Of a stretch of 64,000 nucleotides of DNA, positions 17,165 through 24,810 are shown in pieces. The translations under genes were made by a program, and so were the position numbers. Position 1 is the stretch's first letter. Each line of letters opens with the position of its first letter. Where the stretch lies: contig DBFJJS010000006.1 in assembly GCA_048393055.1 (NCBI GenBank), positions 52,602 through 116,601 of the forward strand, given 5' to 3'. The notes under the pieces were generated by a model, which worked only from the letters and a program-made list of their open reading frames with translations, was not told the DNA's origin and ran no database searches. This DNA comes from Faeciplasma sp048393055. Its GTDB lineage: Bacteria > Bacillota > Clostridia > Oscillospirales > Ruminococcaceae.

Positions 17165-18173
17165 AAAATATTATACAGATATCTACAGCATAACGGCTTT
17201 AAAGGCTCCCAGTTTTTGTGGACAGCGGATATTCCCGGATGAACTTCAACCGTCCGAGATGGAGCGAACTTCTGAAACGGATTAAAAACGGAGAAGTTTC
17301 CGTCTTGATAGTTAAAGATATGTCGCTTTTTGACCGCGACTACTTGAAAGCGGGCTTTTACACCGAAGTTCTGTTTGTGGAAAAAGCGTGCTGCTTATCG
17401 CTATCAATAACGGTATAGATAGCGCAAGCCAGCATTACAGCGCTTCATACCGCTTTTAAACATCATTAATGAGTGGCATGCGAAAGACACAAGCAAGAAG
17501 ATACGCGCGGTGATGAAGTCCAAAGGGAAAGCGGGTGAACACCTCTGTACCAAATTGCCATACGACTACATGAAAGACCTGGAAAACAAAAAGCGGTGGA
17601 TTGCGTACGAGGAAGCCGTCGAAGCAGTCAAGCTAATGTTTACCTTGCCCATTTTATCCGCGTCGTTGTCTTGGAACAGGGTTTACTCGCCCAAATAAGA
17701 ATGACGATTGCCTGTGTTGCTAACTATGAAGAACAATTCCGAAAAGCTATGGGCGCGAAGCAGAAAGCCGAAGCGAAAAAATAACTTGCGGCGAAACGGC
17801 GGCAACTCACACAAGCGTAACGACGGATAGAAGAGTTTGACCGTCTATTCAAGCGTATTTACGAGGATAACGTGGGCAGGAAATTATCCGACAGCAGATT
17901 TCAAATGCTCTCTGACGATTACGAACAGTAGCAGGAAGAACTGCGGGAAAAGCTTTTGCTACTGGGTAAAAAATTACAAAGCAGGAAGAACGGGTAGAAA
18001 ATATCTACAGGTTTATCAATAAGTTGCAAAAGTATCTCGACTTTGACGAGCTAACGCCTGCTATACTCAATGACATGGTAAACGCGGTCTATGTTCACGC
18101 GCCGGACAAATCAAAGGGTTATAGGAAACAGCAGATTGATATTTCCTACGACCTTGTGGGAATACTTCCCTGA
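17165..18173 (+). pseudogene. Decayed large serine recombinase (TnpX/Tn4451-like)
   Basis: Recognisable pieces lie in order but in different frames, with internal stops: a resolvase catalytic-domain segment (QHNGFKGSQF, then SGYSRMNFNRPRWSELLKRI and VSVLIVKDMSLFDRDYLK, 17165-17400), a recombinase-domain segment (KSKGKAGEHLCTKLPYDYMK, 17517-17640) and a C-terminal end (LTPAILNDMVNAVYVHAPDK to DLVGILP, about 18050-18173). The catalytic N-terminal Ser region is missing or unreadable. It is a non-functional relic of a transposon or integrative element next to the trp operon. Confidence 0.85.
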
Positions 18174-18199
18174 GTTTTTGCTGAATGTCCTGCAAAATG

Positions 18200-18233
18200 G
18201 TGAAACGGCATAGCCAAAGCTACGCCGTTTCAC
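18200..18233. repeat. Inverted repeat after the recombinase relic
   Basis: GTGAAACGGC-ATAGC / GCTAC-GCCGTTTCAC, 15 bp with one mismatch and a 4-nt loop. It could be the terminator of the dead recombinase or an end structure of the lost element. Confidence 0.55.
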
Positions 18234-18263
18234 GAAAACAATCTTATGCTGTTTTATTGAGTC

Positions 18264-18290
18264 GCCCTAAATCGAGGGCTTTTATTTTTA
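18264..18290 (+). terminator. Short hairpin with T tract
   Basis: GCCCT / AGGGC stem (18264-18268 with 18275-18279) followed by TTTTATTTTTA. The stem is short, so the call is weak. It could also sit at the end of leftward icd transcripts. Confidence 0.35.
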
Positions 18291-18323
18291 CACTAAATAT
18301 TGTCTGTGTCGCAATCGTCGAGC

Positions 18324-19541
18324 TCAGCTTTTCATCAGCGAACAAAGGTTGTCCGCAATAGCAGACAAAAACTCCTCGGTATAAACCGAACTCTTGTTTT
18401 CAATGGATGAAAGCGCTGCCATATCGCCGGTCATTATTCCGCTTTCAACCGTATTGATCGTTGCCTTTTCCAGATTGTCGGCAAATTTGCAAAGGGAGTC
18501 TATGCCGTCCAGCTCGCCGCGCTTTCTTAAGGCGCCGGTCCATGCAAATATGGTAGCTATCGGATTGGTAGATGTCTTTTCGCCCTTAAGCCACTTGTAA
18601 TAGTGGCGCTGCACCGTTCCGTGTGCAGCCTCATACTCGTAAACTCCGTCCGGAGAAACGAGCACAGAGGTCATAAGCCCGAGGCTTCCATACGCTGTCG
18701 CGACCATGTCCGACATCACGTCGCCGTCGTAATTCTTGCATGCCCAGATAACTCCGCCGTTTGAGCGGATGATTCTTGCAACGGCGTCGTCTATAAGTGT
18801 GTAAAAGTATTCGATTCCAGCCTGCTCAAACTTCGCCTTAAACTCGTTTTCATAGATTTCTGCGAAGATGTCCTTGAAGTGATGGTCATATACCTTTGAA
18901 ATGGTGTCCTTTGACGCAAACCACAGGTCTTGCTTTGTGTCAAGCGCGTATGTAAAGCAGGAACGGGCAAAGCCTGATATGGAAGCGTCGGTGTTGTGAA
19001 CGCCCTGGACAATTCCCGCGCCCGACTTGAAGTCGTGTATAAGCGCCCTTGTCTGCACGCCGTTTTCGTCCGTTACGACAAGCTCGGCCTTGCCTCCCTT
19101 GGGAACGCTCAGCTCGGTGTTTTTATATATGTCGCCGTAAGCATGGCGCGCGATGGTAATTGGCTTAGTCCATGTCGGTATAAAAGGCGTTATTCCCTTG
19201 ATTATTATCGGAGCTCTGAAAACGGTGCCGTCGAGTATCGCTCTTATGGTGCCGTTGGGAGATTTCCACATCTGCTTAAGCTTGTATTCGTCTACTCTTG
19301 CCGCGTTAGGGGTTATCGTCGCGCATTTTACCGCAACGCCGTATTTTTTCGTCGCTTCCGCGCTGTCGACAGTGACCTGGTCGTCGGTTTGATTGCGGTA
19401 TTCAAGGCCGAGGTCGTAATACTCCGTCTTTAAGTCTACATACGGGAGTATCAGCTCATCCTTAATCATCTTCCAGATGACGCGGGTCATCTCGTCTCCG
19501 TCCATTTCGACTATCGGAGTAGTCATTTTGATTTTTTCCAT
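18324..19541 (-). CDS. icd: NADP-dependent isocitrate dehydrogenase (eukaryote-like type)
   Basis: Oxidises isocitrate to 2-oxoglutarate and CO2 with NADP+. 405 residues, with the start TTPIVEMDGDEMTRVIWK and the motifs TITPNAARVDEYKLKQMWKSPNGTI, the substrate-site Tyr/Lys regions, NYDGDVMSDMVA and EAAHGTVQRHY. This is the roughly 405-415 residue homodimeric class also found in eukaryotes, not the E. coli Icd class. It follows acn and a methyltransferase gene on the same strand, so the oxidative TCA arm to glutamate is encoded together. Confidence 0.94.
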   Translation of the reverse strand: MEKIKMTTPIVEMDGDEMTRVIWKMIKDELILPYVDLKTEYYDLGLEYRNQTDDQVTVDSAEATKKYGVAVKCATITPNAARVDEYKLKQMWKSPNGTIRAILDGTVFRAPIIIKGITPFIPTWTKPITIARHAYGDIYKNTELSVPKGGKAELVVTDENGVQTRALIHDFKSGAGIVQGVHNTDASISGFARSCFTYALDTKQDLWFASKDTISKVYDHHFKDIFAEIYENEFKAKFEQAGIEYFYTLIDDAVARIIRSNGGVIWACKNYDGDVMSDMVATAYGSLGLMTSVLVSPDGVYEYEAAHGTVQRHYYKWLKGEKTSTNPIATIFAWTGALRKRGELDGIDSLCKFADNLEKATINTVESGIMTGDMAALSSIENKSSVYTEEFLSAIADNLCSLMKS

Positions 19542-19582
19542 ACGACACCATTCCTTTGCTGTATTGATTTAATTTTTTAACG

Positions 19583-20602
19583 TTAACGCCTGCGTCCCCG
19601 CTTCGAGCCCGGATGAGCTTTACGCTCCCCCAGCAGACCGCTTGAAAGCTTTACCTCCGCCTTTTTTCTGAGCTTTGCCACGAAAAATCCCTCGAACATT
19701 CCGTCAGGGCATATGCATATTGTCCCGTCCAGCTTTGAAGGCAGCCTTGGCAGCTCGTCAGTCCACGGCTCGTCTATTTTTACAAGCTCCACGCCGGGGT
19801 CTGAAAGCGCCCATCTCACCGCCGCTTCGTTTTCCTGCTCAAGCACCGAGCAGGTTGAGTAAACAAGCTCGCCGCCGGTTTTCAAAAGCTCCAGCGCCTT
19901 GGCTAAAAGCACTCTCTGCAATAAAACGCTCTTTTGTATAAGCTCTTTTGTAAACCGCCCGGAGCCTTCCGCCTTGAGCTTATCGCCGTCAAAGCTAAGC
20001 GTTCCGCTTCCGCTGCACGGGGCATCCAAAAGTATTTTATCAAACGAAAACCCGCTGCTCAGCGTCCTTGAATCGGTCACCATTACATATGCGCAGCTTA
20101 CTCCCTGCCTGTCAAGGTTGTACTTAAGCCTCTGCGCCCTCACAGGACTGCGCTCGCATGCGGTTATGCGGCAGCGGTTCGAGGTCAGCGCGGCTATCTG
20201 CGTCGTCTTGCTGCCGGGTGCGGCCGCCATGTCAAGGACGTCCGTCCCCTCCTGCGCCCCTAATATAAGGGGAGGGAGCATTGAGCTGAGGTTTTGAAGA
20301 TACACCCTGCCGCCGTCGTAAGCGTCAAGCGCGCGAACGTCCGATTCGCTTGCGCCAGGGAGAACATATGCGTCGCGATACCATTCAACCTGCCTTGCTT
20401 GGATTCCGGCGCAGCTTAGCTCGCATACCGTTTTGTCCGGCTCGCCTCTTAACGGATTTACCCTCAGGCTGACGATTCGCCGGCAGCGGTACCCCTCTAT
20501 AATGCGCTTTGCAATATCCTTGCCGTATTGATTTTCAAGAAGCTGTATGAGAAATTCAGACGGCTGTTCCAAAGCGTCGCGCTTATCCTGATTATTTGTC
20601 AT
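19583..20602 (-). CDS. RsmB/NOP2/Sun-family rRNA cytosine-C5 methyltransferase
   Basis: 339 residues. SAM motif I DMAAAPGSKTTQIAAL (the PGSKT box of m5C RNA methyltransferases), motif IV DAPCSGSG and motif VI STCSVLEQENE, which together carry the two catalytic Cys. An N-terminal region (about 1-85) resembles the PUA-like/linker part of NSUN proteins. The C terminus ends in a basic tail (KRGRRR). The 16S target is likely by family (RsmF/YebU-like) but the exact position is not deducible. It lies between acn and icd with small gaps (41 nt on each side). Confidence 0.85.
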   Translation of the reverse strand: MTNNQDKRDALEQPSEFLIQLLENQYGKDIAKRIIEGYRCRRIVSLRVNPLRGEPDKTVCELSCAGIQARQVEWYRDAYVLPGASESDVRALDAYDGGRVYLQNLSSMLPPLILGAQEGTDVLDMAAAPGSKTTQIAALTSNRCRITACERSPVRAQRLKYNLDRQGVSCAYVMVTDSRTLSSGFSFDKILLDAPCSGSGTLSFDGDKLKAEGSGRFTKELIQKSVLLQRVLLAKALELLKTGGELVYSTCSVLEQENEAAVRWALSDPGVELVKIDEPWTDELPRLPSKLDGTICICPDGMFEGFFVAKLRKKAEVKLSSGLLGERKAHPGSKRGRRR

Positions 20603-20642
20603 ACACTACTCCAAAATAAGGATGTGTTAACATCGGTCGCGC

Positions 20643-22577
20643 TTATCCGAGCTGTTCTCTGGTGTAATCCAAAAGACCGCCGTCCGCAATAATTTTGCGC
20701 TCTCTTTCGGACAGCTCAAGCTTCAGAGCGATTTTTTCTCCGGTGGAGTCAAGTACCGCGTAAAGCCTGCCGTCGTTTGCCACAGACTGCTTAAGGCCGT
20801 CGAAGCGCAGCGTGTCGCCCTGAGAAATTTTATCATAGTCGCTCTCGTTTTCAAACGTAAGAGGCAGTATTCCCGCGTTTACGAGATTTGCCTTATGTAT
20901 TCTCGCAAAGGATTTTACAATTACCGCTTTTATTCCAAGGTACAACGGAGCGAGCGCCGCGTGCTCTCTTGAAGAGCCCTGACCGTAGTTAGATCCGCCG
21001 ACAATAACGCTCGACCCGAGCGAAAGCGCCCTTTCCGGGAACTTCTCGTCTACCGCGCTGAAGCAGTATTTTGATATCTCGGGGATGTTTGAGCGCAGGG
21101 GGAGTATTTTTGAGCCTGCGGGCATAATGTGGTCGGTTGTGATGTTGTCGCTTACCTTAAGCGAGCAGGGGAGGCTCATGCTGTCTGCAAGCGGATGGGT
21201 TTCGGGGTAGGATTTTATGTTCGGACCTTTGAGTATCTCAACGCTTCCCGCGTCTTCCTCGCTTGCCGGAGGGGTTATCATGTTGTCGTTTATTATAAAC
21301 GTCTCCGGGATGTCAAACTGCGGCATGCTGCCTAAGCTTCTCGGATCTGTCAAAACGCCTGTTATCGCGGAAATCGCGGCGGCCTCCGGGGAAAGCAGAT
21401 ATACGCTTGCATCCTTTGTGCCGGATCTGCCCTGGAAGTTTCTGTTGAACGTCCTGAGCGACACTCCCTTTGAATTAGGAGATTGTCCCATGCCTATGCA
21501 AGGACCGCACGCCGATTCCAGAATCCTTGCGCCTGCGTCTATCATGTCTGACAGAGCGCCGTTTTGCGATATCATGTTCAAAACCTGCTTAGAGCCGGGA
21601 GCTATGGAAAGGGATACGTCCGGATGAACTGTCTTTCCCTTGAGAATATACGCCACCTTCATCATGTCCAGGAGCGAGGAATTTGTGCACGAGCCTATGC
21701 AGACCTGATCTATCTTCATTCCCTCAAGCTCGCGGATAGTCTTTACATTGTCCGGCGAGTGCGGGCACGCCACCAGCGGCTCAAGCCCGCTAAGGTTAAT
21801 GACTATTTCCTCGTCGTATACCGCGTCGTCGTCAGCCTTTATTTCCTGCCATACGTTCTCGCGCTTCTGCGCCTTCAGGAATTCGTACGTGCGCTCGTCT
21901 GACGGGAAAACGCTTGTTGTCGCGCCCAGCTCCGCGCCCATGTTGGTAATGGTGGCCCTTTCCGGAACGCTGAGCGTCTTAACGCCTTCGCCGCAGTACT
22001 CTATTATTTTTCCCACGCCGCCCTTTACGCTCATGCGGCGAAGAACCTCCAAAATAACGTCCTTGGCGCTGACCCACGGAGAAAGCCTGCCCTTAAGCTC
22101 TACCTTTGTTATCTTCGGATATGTGATGTAATACGTTCCGCCGCCCATCGCAACCGCAACGTCAAGTCCGCCCGCGCCTATCGCTATCATTCCGAGACCG
22201 CCTCCGGTCGGGGTGTGTGAGTCGGAGCCTATAAGGGTTTTGCCCGGGATTCCGAACCTTTCAAGGTGAACCTGGTGGCATATGCCGTTGCCTGGACGCG
22301 AAAATGAAATGCCTCTCTTTTTTGCAACCGAGCCTATAAAGCGATGGTCGTCTGCGTTTTCAAAGCCGGACTGCAGTGTATTGTGGTCTATGTACGCTAC
22401 GCTCTTTTCCGTTTTCACCCTCGGAACGCCTATAGCCTCAAATTCGATATATGCCATCGTTCCCGTGGCGTCCTGAGTAAGGGTCTGATCTATTTTTATC
22501 CCTATTTCGCTGCCCTTTTTAAATTCGCCCTCGACAAGATGCGCCTTCAGTATTTTTTCGGCGACAGTATAGCCCAT
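20643..22577 (-). CDS. acn: Aconitate hydratase (short, about 645-residue type)
   Basis: Interconverts citrate and isocitrate through a [4Fe-4S] cluster. 644 residues, shorter than AcnA or AcnB (about 860-900) and matching the compact aconitase class seen in Clostridia and Aquifex. Cluster ligands are in IGSCTNSS and ACGPCIGMGQ; other motifs are HQVHLERFG, IGSDSHTPTGGGLG, and the swivel-domain GGSNYGQGSSREHAAL. AAGGAGA precedes the ATG. First gene of an acn-methyltransferase-icd unit with its own promoter. Confidence 0.95.
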   Translation of the reverse strand: MGYTVAEKILKAHLVEGEFKKGSEIGIKIDQTLTQDATGTMAYIEFEAIGVPRVKTEKSVAYIDHNTLQSGFENADDHRFIGSVAKKRGISFSRPGNGICHQVHLERFGIPGKTLIGSDSHTPTGGGLGMIAIGAGGLDVAVAMGGGTYYITYPKITKVELKGRLSPWVSAKDVILEVLRRMSVKGGVGKIIEYCGEGVKTLSVPERATITNMGAELGATTSVFPSDERTYEFLKAQKRENVWQEIKADDDAVYDEEIVINLSGLEPLVACPHSPDNVKTIRELEGMKIDQVCIGSCTNSSLLDMMKVAYILKGKTVHPDVSLSIAPGSKQVLNMISQNGALSDMIDAGARILESACGPCIGMGQSPNSKGVSLRTFNRNFQGRSGTKDASVYLLSPEAAAISAITGVLTDPRSLGSMPQFDIPETFIINDNMITPPASEEDAGSVEILKGPNIKSYPETHPLADSMSLPCSLKVSDNITTDHIMPAGSKILPLRSNIPEISKYCFSAVDEKFPERALSLGSSVIVGGSNYGQGSSREHAALAPLYLGIKAVIVKSFARIHKANLVNAGILPLTFENESDYDKISQGDTLRFDGLKQSVANDGRLYAVLDSTGEKIALKLELSERERKIIADGGLLDYTREQLG

Positions 22578-22627
22578 GCTTCATCTCTCCTTACAAAAAC
22601 ACATTATTCAATAGTTGTATGTGAATA

Positions 22628-22656
22628 ATTTTATAATACTACAGGTAGAATGTCAA
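22628..22656 (-). promoter_or_regulatory. Promoter of the acn unit
   Basis: Reading leftward: TTGACA (22656-22651), 17-nt spacer, TAAAAT (22633-22628), about 50 nt before the acn start. A TATAAA hexamer overlaps the -10 with shorter spacing. Confidence 0.65.
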
Positions 22657-22770
22657 GACGACAAAAGGCAATTTTTCGCTGTAATACGTTAAAATTTTAT
22701 ATGCGTTTTCACATAATAAGCGCAGGCGGTATGCGGGCAAAAAATGTAGGACAAAAATCGTTAGCTTTTA

Positions 22771-22799
22771 TTGACTGGACCGTCATGTTCAGCTATAAT
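22771..22799 (+). promoter_or_regulatory. Promoter of the tepA operon
   Basis: TTGACT (22771-22776), 17-nt spacer, TATAAT (22794-22799), 111 nt before tepA and divergent from the acn promoter. Confidence 0.75.
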
Positions 22800-22831
22800 A
22801 AAACATATATGCGATAAAACATATATGAGAT
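22800..22831 (+). repeat. Tandem 16-bp repeat at the tepA transcription start
   Basis: AAAACATATATGCGAT (22800-22815) is followed directly by AAAACATATATGAGAT (22816-22831), 15 of 16 identical. It begins right after the -10 box, a position suited to an operator. Confidence 0.6.
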
Positions 22832-22910
22832 AATCGCAATGCTTGACGTATTATCAGCATAATCTGAACTGCCGGTGGAATAATAGCTTTAAAAATTTTT
22901 GGAGCGTGTC

Positions 22911-23642
22911 ATGACCGACGATATAAACAGCGCGAGCAGCGAGGTAACACAGGAACAGGCGGAGCTTTCGGAGCAATACAGGGATATCGCGATTTCAAAC
23001 TCAAAGCACCTTATCCACTGCCTGAGCGTTATAGGGCAGATAGAAGGGCATTATATCCTTCCGCCGCAGAATAAAACCACCAAATACGAGCATATCATGC
23101 CCGCCCTTGTGGCGATAGAGCAGGACAGGTCTATCGAAGGCTTGATTGTAATTATAAACACCGTCGGAGGGGATGTCGAAGCAGGGCTTGCCATTGCGGA
23201 GCTGATATCGTCGATGAAAACGCCGACCGTCTCAATAGTAGTTGGAGGCGGGCATTCGATAGGCGTGCCGCTGGCGGTGAGCGCAAAACGCTCTTTTATC
23301 GTAAAATCCGCGTCTATGACGGTCCATCCGGTAAGAATGACCGGCCTTGTTTTGGGAGTGCCGCAGACGCTCTCGTATTTTGAAAAAATGCAGGAGCGCA
23401 TTGTAAGGTTTGTCGCCGACAACAGCGCAATAAGTGCGAAGCGGTTCAAGGAGCTTATGCTCAAAACCGGGGAGCTTGTGATGGACGTAGGAAGCGTTTT
23501 GACCGGCGAGGAGGCCGTAAAAGAGGGGATAATAGATCAGGTGGGAGGCTTAAGCGACGCCATAGAGTGCCTTAACGCCATGATCGAGGGAAGACCCTTA
23601 GGAGGGGACAAGAGTGCTGTACACGATAATAAGCGAGTATGA
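22911..23642 (+). CDS. tepA: ClpP-family serine protease TepA-like
   Basis: 243 residues from the ATG at 22911 (GGAG at 22901); a TTG 12 nt earlier overlaps the ribosome site and is less likely. ClpP/crotonase fold: INTVGGDVEAGLAIAELI, then the nucleophile Ser in GGGHSIGVPLAVSA and the His in MTVHPVRM. TepA of B. subtilis is a ClpP-like protease linked to protein export and spore development. It precedes ylzJ and is near ftsK, the order known from spore-forming Firmicutes. Confidence 0.85.
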   Translation: MTDDINSASSEVTQEQAELSEQYRDIAISNSKHLIHCLSVIGQIEGHYILPPQNKTTKYEHIMPALVAIEQDRSIEGLIVIINTVGGDVEAGLAIAELISSMKTPTVSIVVGGGHSIGVPLAVSAKRSFIVKSASMTVHPVRMTGLVLGVPQTLSYFEKMQERIVRFVADNSAISAKRFKELMLKTGELVMDVGSVLTGEEAVKEGIIDQVGGLSDAIECLNAMIEGRPLGGDKSAVHDNKRV

Positions 23643-23829
23643 TATATTTGCAAAAAACGAAGAGCTGCCTAAATTTATGGATATTTCAGGCGGGAAAATA
23701 GAATATACCATGTCCGGGAAAAATAAAGTAGTAAAGAGCCTGTTTTCAACAGACCCGTTCATTTACCTTGACAAAAGGTATCAGCCGGGCAGGACGCTTG
23801 CGCGCGGCAGGCGCAGCCAAAGAGTATAA
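23614..23829 (+). CDS. ylzJ: YlzJ-like protein
   Basis: 71 residues, GTG start behind GGAGGGG, overlapping the tepA end by 29 nt. It reads MLYTIISEYDIFAKNEE, then FSTDPFIYLDKRYQPGRTL, the pattern of the small YlzJ family that accompanies tepA in Bacilli and Clostridia. Its function is unknown. Confidence 0.75.
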   Translation: MLYTIISEYDIFAKNEELPKFMDISGGKIEYTMSGKNKVVKSLFSTDPFIYLDKRYQPGRTLARGRRSQRV

Positions 23830-23885
23830 AAATCTCGGGTCGGGAAGTCCGAGGTGTAGGAAAAGTGCGGAAAGGCGGAGTATAT

Positions 23886-24752
23886 ATGTCGGTTTTATCA
23901 GCAATATTTCAGGCTATAATACAGGGAATTACAGAATTTCTTCCCATTTCTTCATCAGGGCATCTGTCGCTGTATCAGCATTTTACGGGGAACAGCGGCG
24001 AAGGAGCCCTGATGTTCTCGGCGATTTTGCACCTGGGGACGCTTGTGGCGGTGTTCGCAGTGTTTTACAGGCAGATTTTCGAGCTTATTTTAGAGCTTGG
24101 AAGAATGATAAGGGATATTTTTACCGGGAAATTTTCAATCCGGGATGCGTCCCCGATGCGCAGGATAGTTTTCATGTACATAATTTCGACAGCAATGCTG
24201 CTGCCGTTCGTTATATTTAAAGATATGTTTGAGAGCCTCGCGCAGGACGAGAGCATACTTGCTGAGGGAATATGCTTTTTGTACACCGCCGCGATACTCT
24301 TTATGGCGGACAGAACCGACAAGGGCTATAAGGAAACGGTAGACATAGCGTATCGAGACAGTGTTACTATCGGATTTTTCCAAGGAGTGGCGCTGCTTCC
24401 CGGCGTTTCAAGGTCCGGCTCTACGATAAGCGCGGGTCTTTTCTGCGGTCTGACGAGGCAGGCGGCGGTAAGCTATTCGTTTATACTCGGAATACCGGCC
24501 ATACTCGGCGCGGGTCTGCTTGAAATCAAGGATGGTCTTGCGCAGGAGGCGGATATAGGGGCTTTGCAGTGCGTTATAGGCTTTGTCGTCGCGGCGATAG
24601 TCGGAATACTATCGATAAAGCTGGTACAAATGCTCATTAAGTCGGATAAGTTCAAGGTATTTTGGATTTACACCGGTATTTTAGGAATCGCTACAATAGC
24701 GGTCGCAATCATTGAATCGGTCATAGGGCATCCGCTGACAATAGGAATATAA
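23886..24752 (+). CDS. uppP: Undecaprenyl-diphosphatase (BacA/UppP)
   Basis: Integral membrane enzyme that recycles undecaprenyl pyrophosphate for peptidoglycan synthesis. 288 residues from the ATG behind GGCGGAG; an upstream GTG is unlikely. Motifs are QGITEFLPISSSGHL (first phosphatase motif) and LLPGVSRSGSTISAGL (second motif), plus several membrane helices, the last near the C terminus. Loss or overproduction changes bacitracin tolerance in other bacteria. Confidence 0.94.
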   Translation: MSVLSAIFQAIIQGITEFLPISSSGHLSLYQHFTGNSGEGALMFSAILHLGTLVAVFAVFYRQIFELILELGRMIRDIFTGKFSIRDASPMRRIVFMYIISTAMLLPFVIFKDMFESLAQDESILAEGICFLYTAAILFMADRTDKGYKETVDIAYRDSVTIGFFQGVALLPGVSRSGSTISAGLFCGLTRQAAVSYSFILGIPAILGAGLLEIKDGLAQEADIGALQCVIGFVVAAIVGILSIKLVQMLIKSDKFKVFWIYTGILGIATIAVAIIESVIGHPLTIGI

Positions 24753-24810
24753 TTGCCGGAAGCAATAAGGAAATATAAAAAGGATTATCAAATCGAGAGG
24801 AAGTACATAA

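Noticed and set aside
17510..18022. Several short plus-strand frames in the recombinase region as separate genes
   Set aside because: They are in-order pieces of a single decayed serine recombinase with frameshifts and stops.
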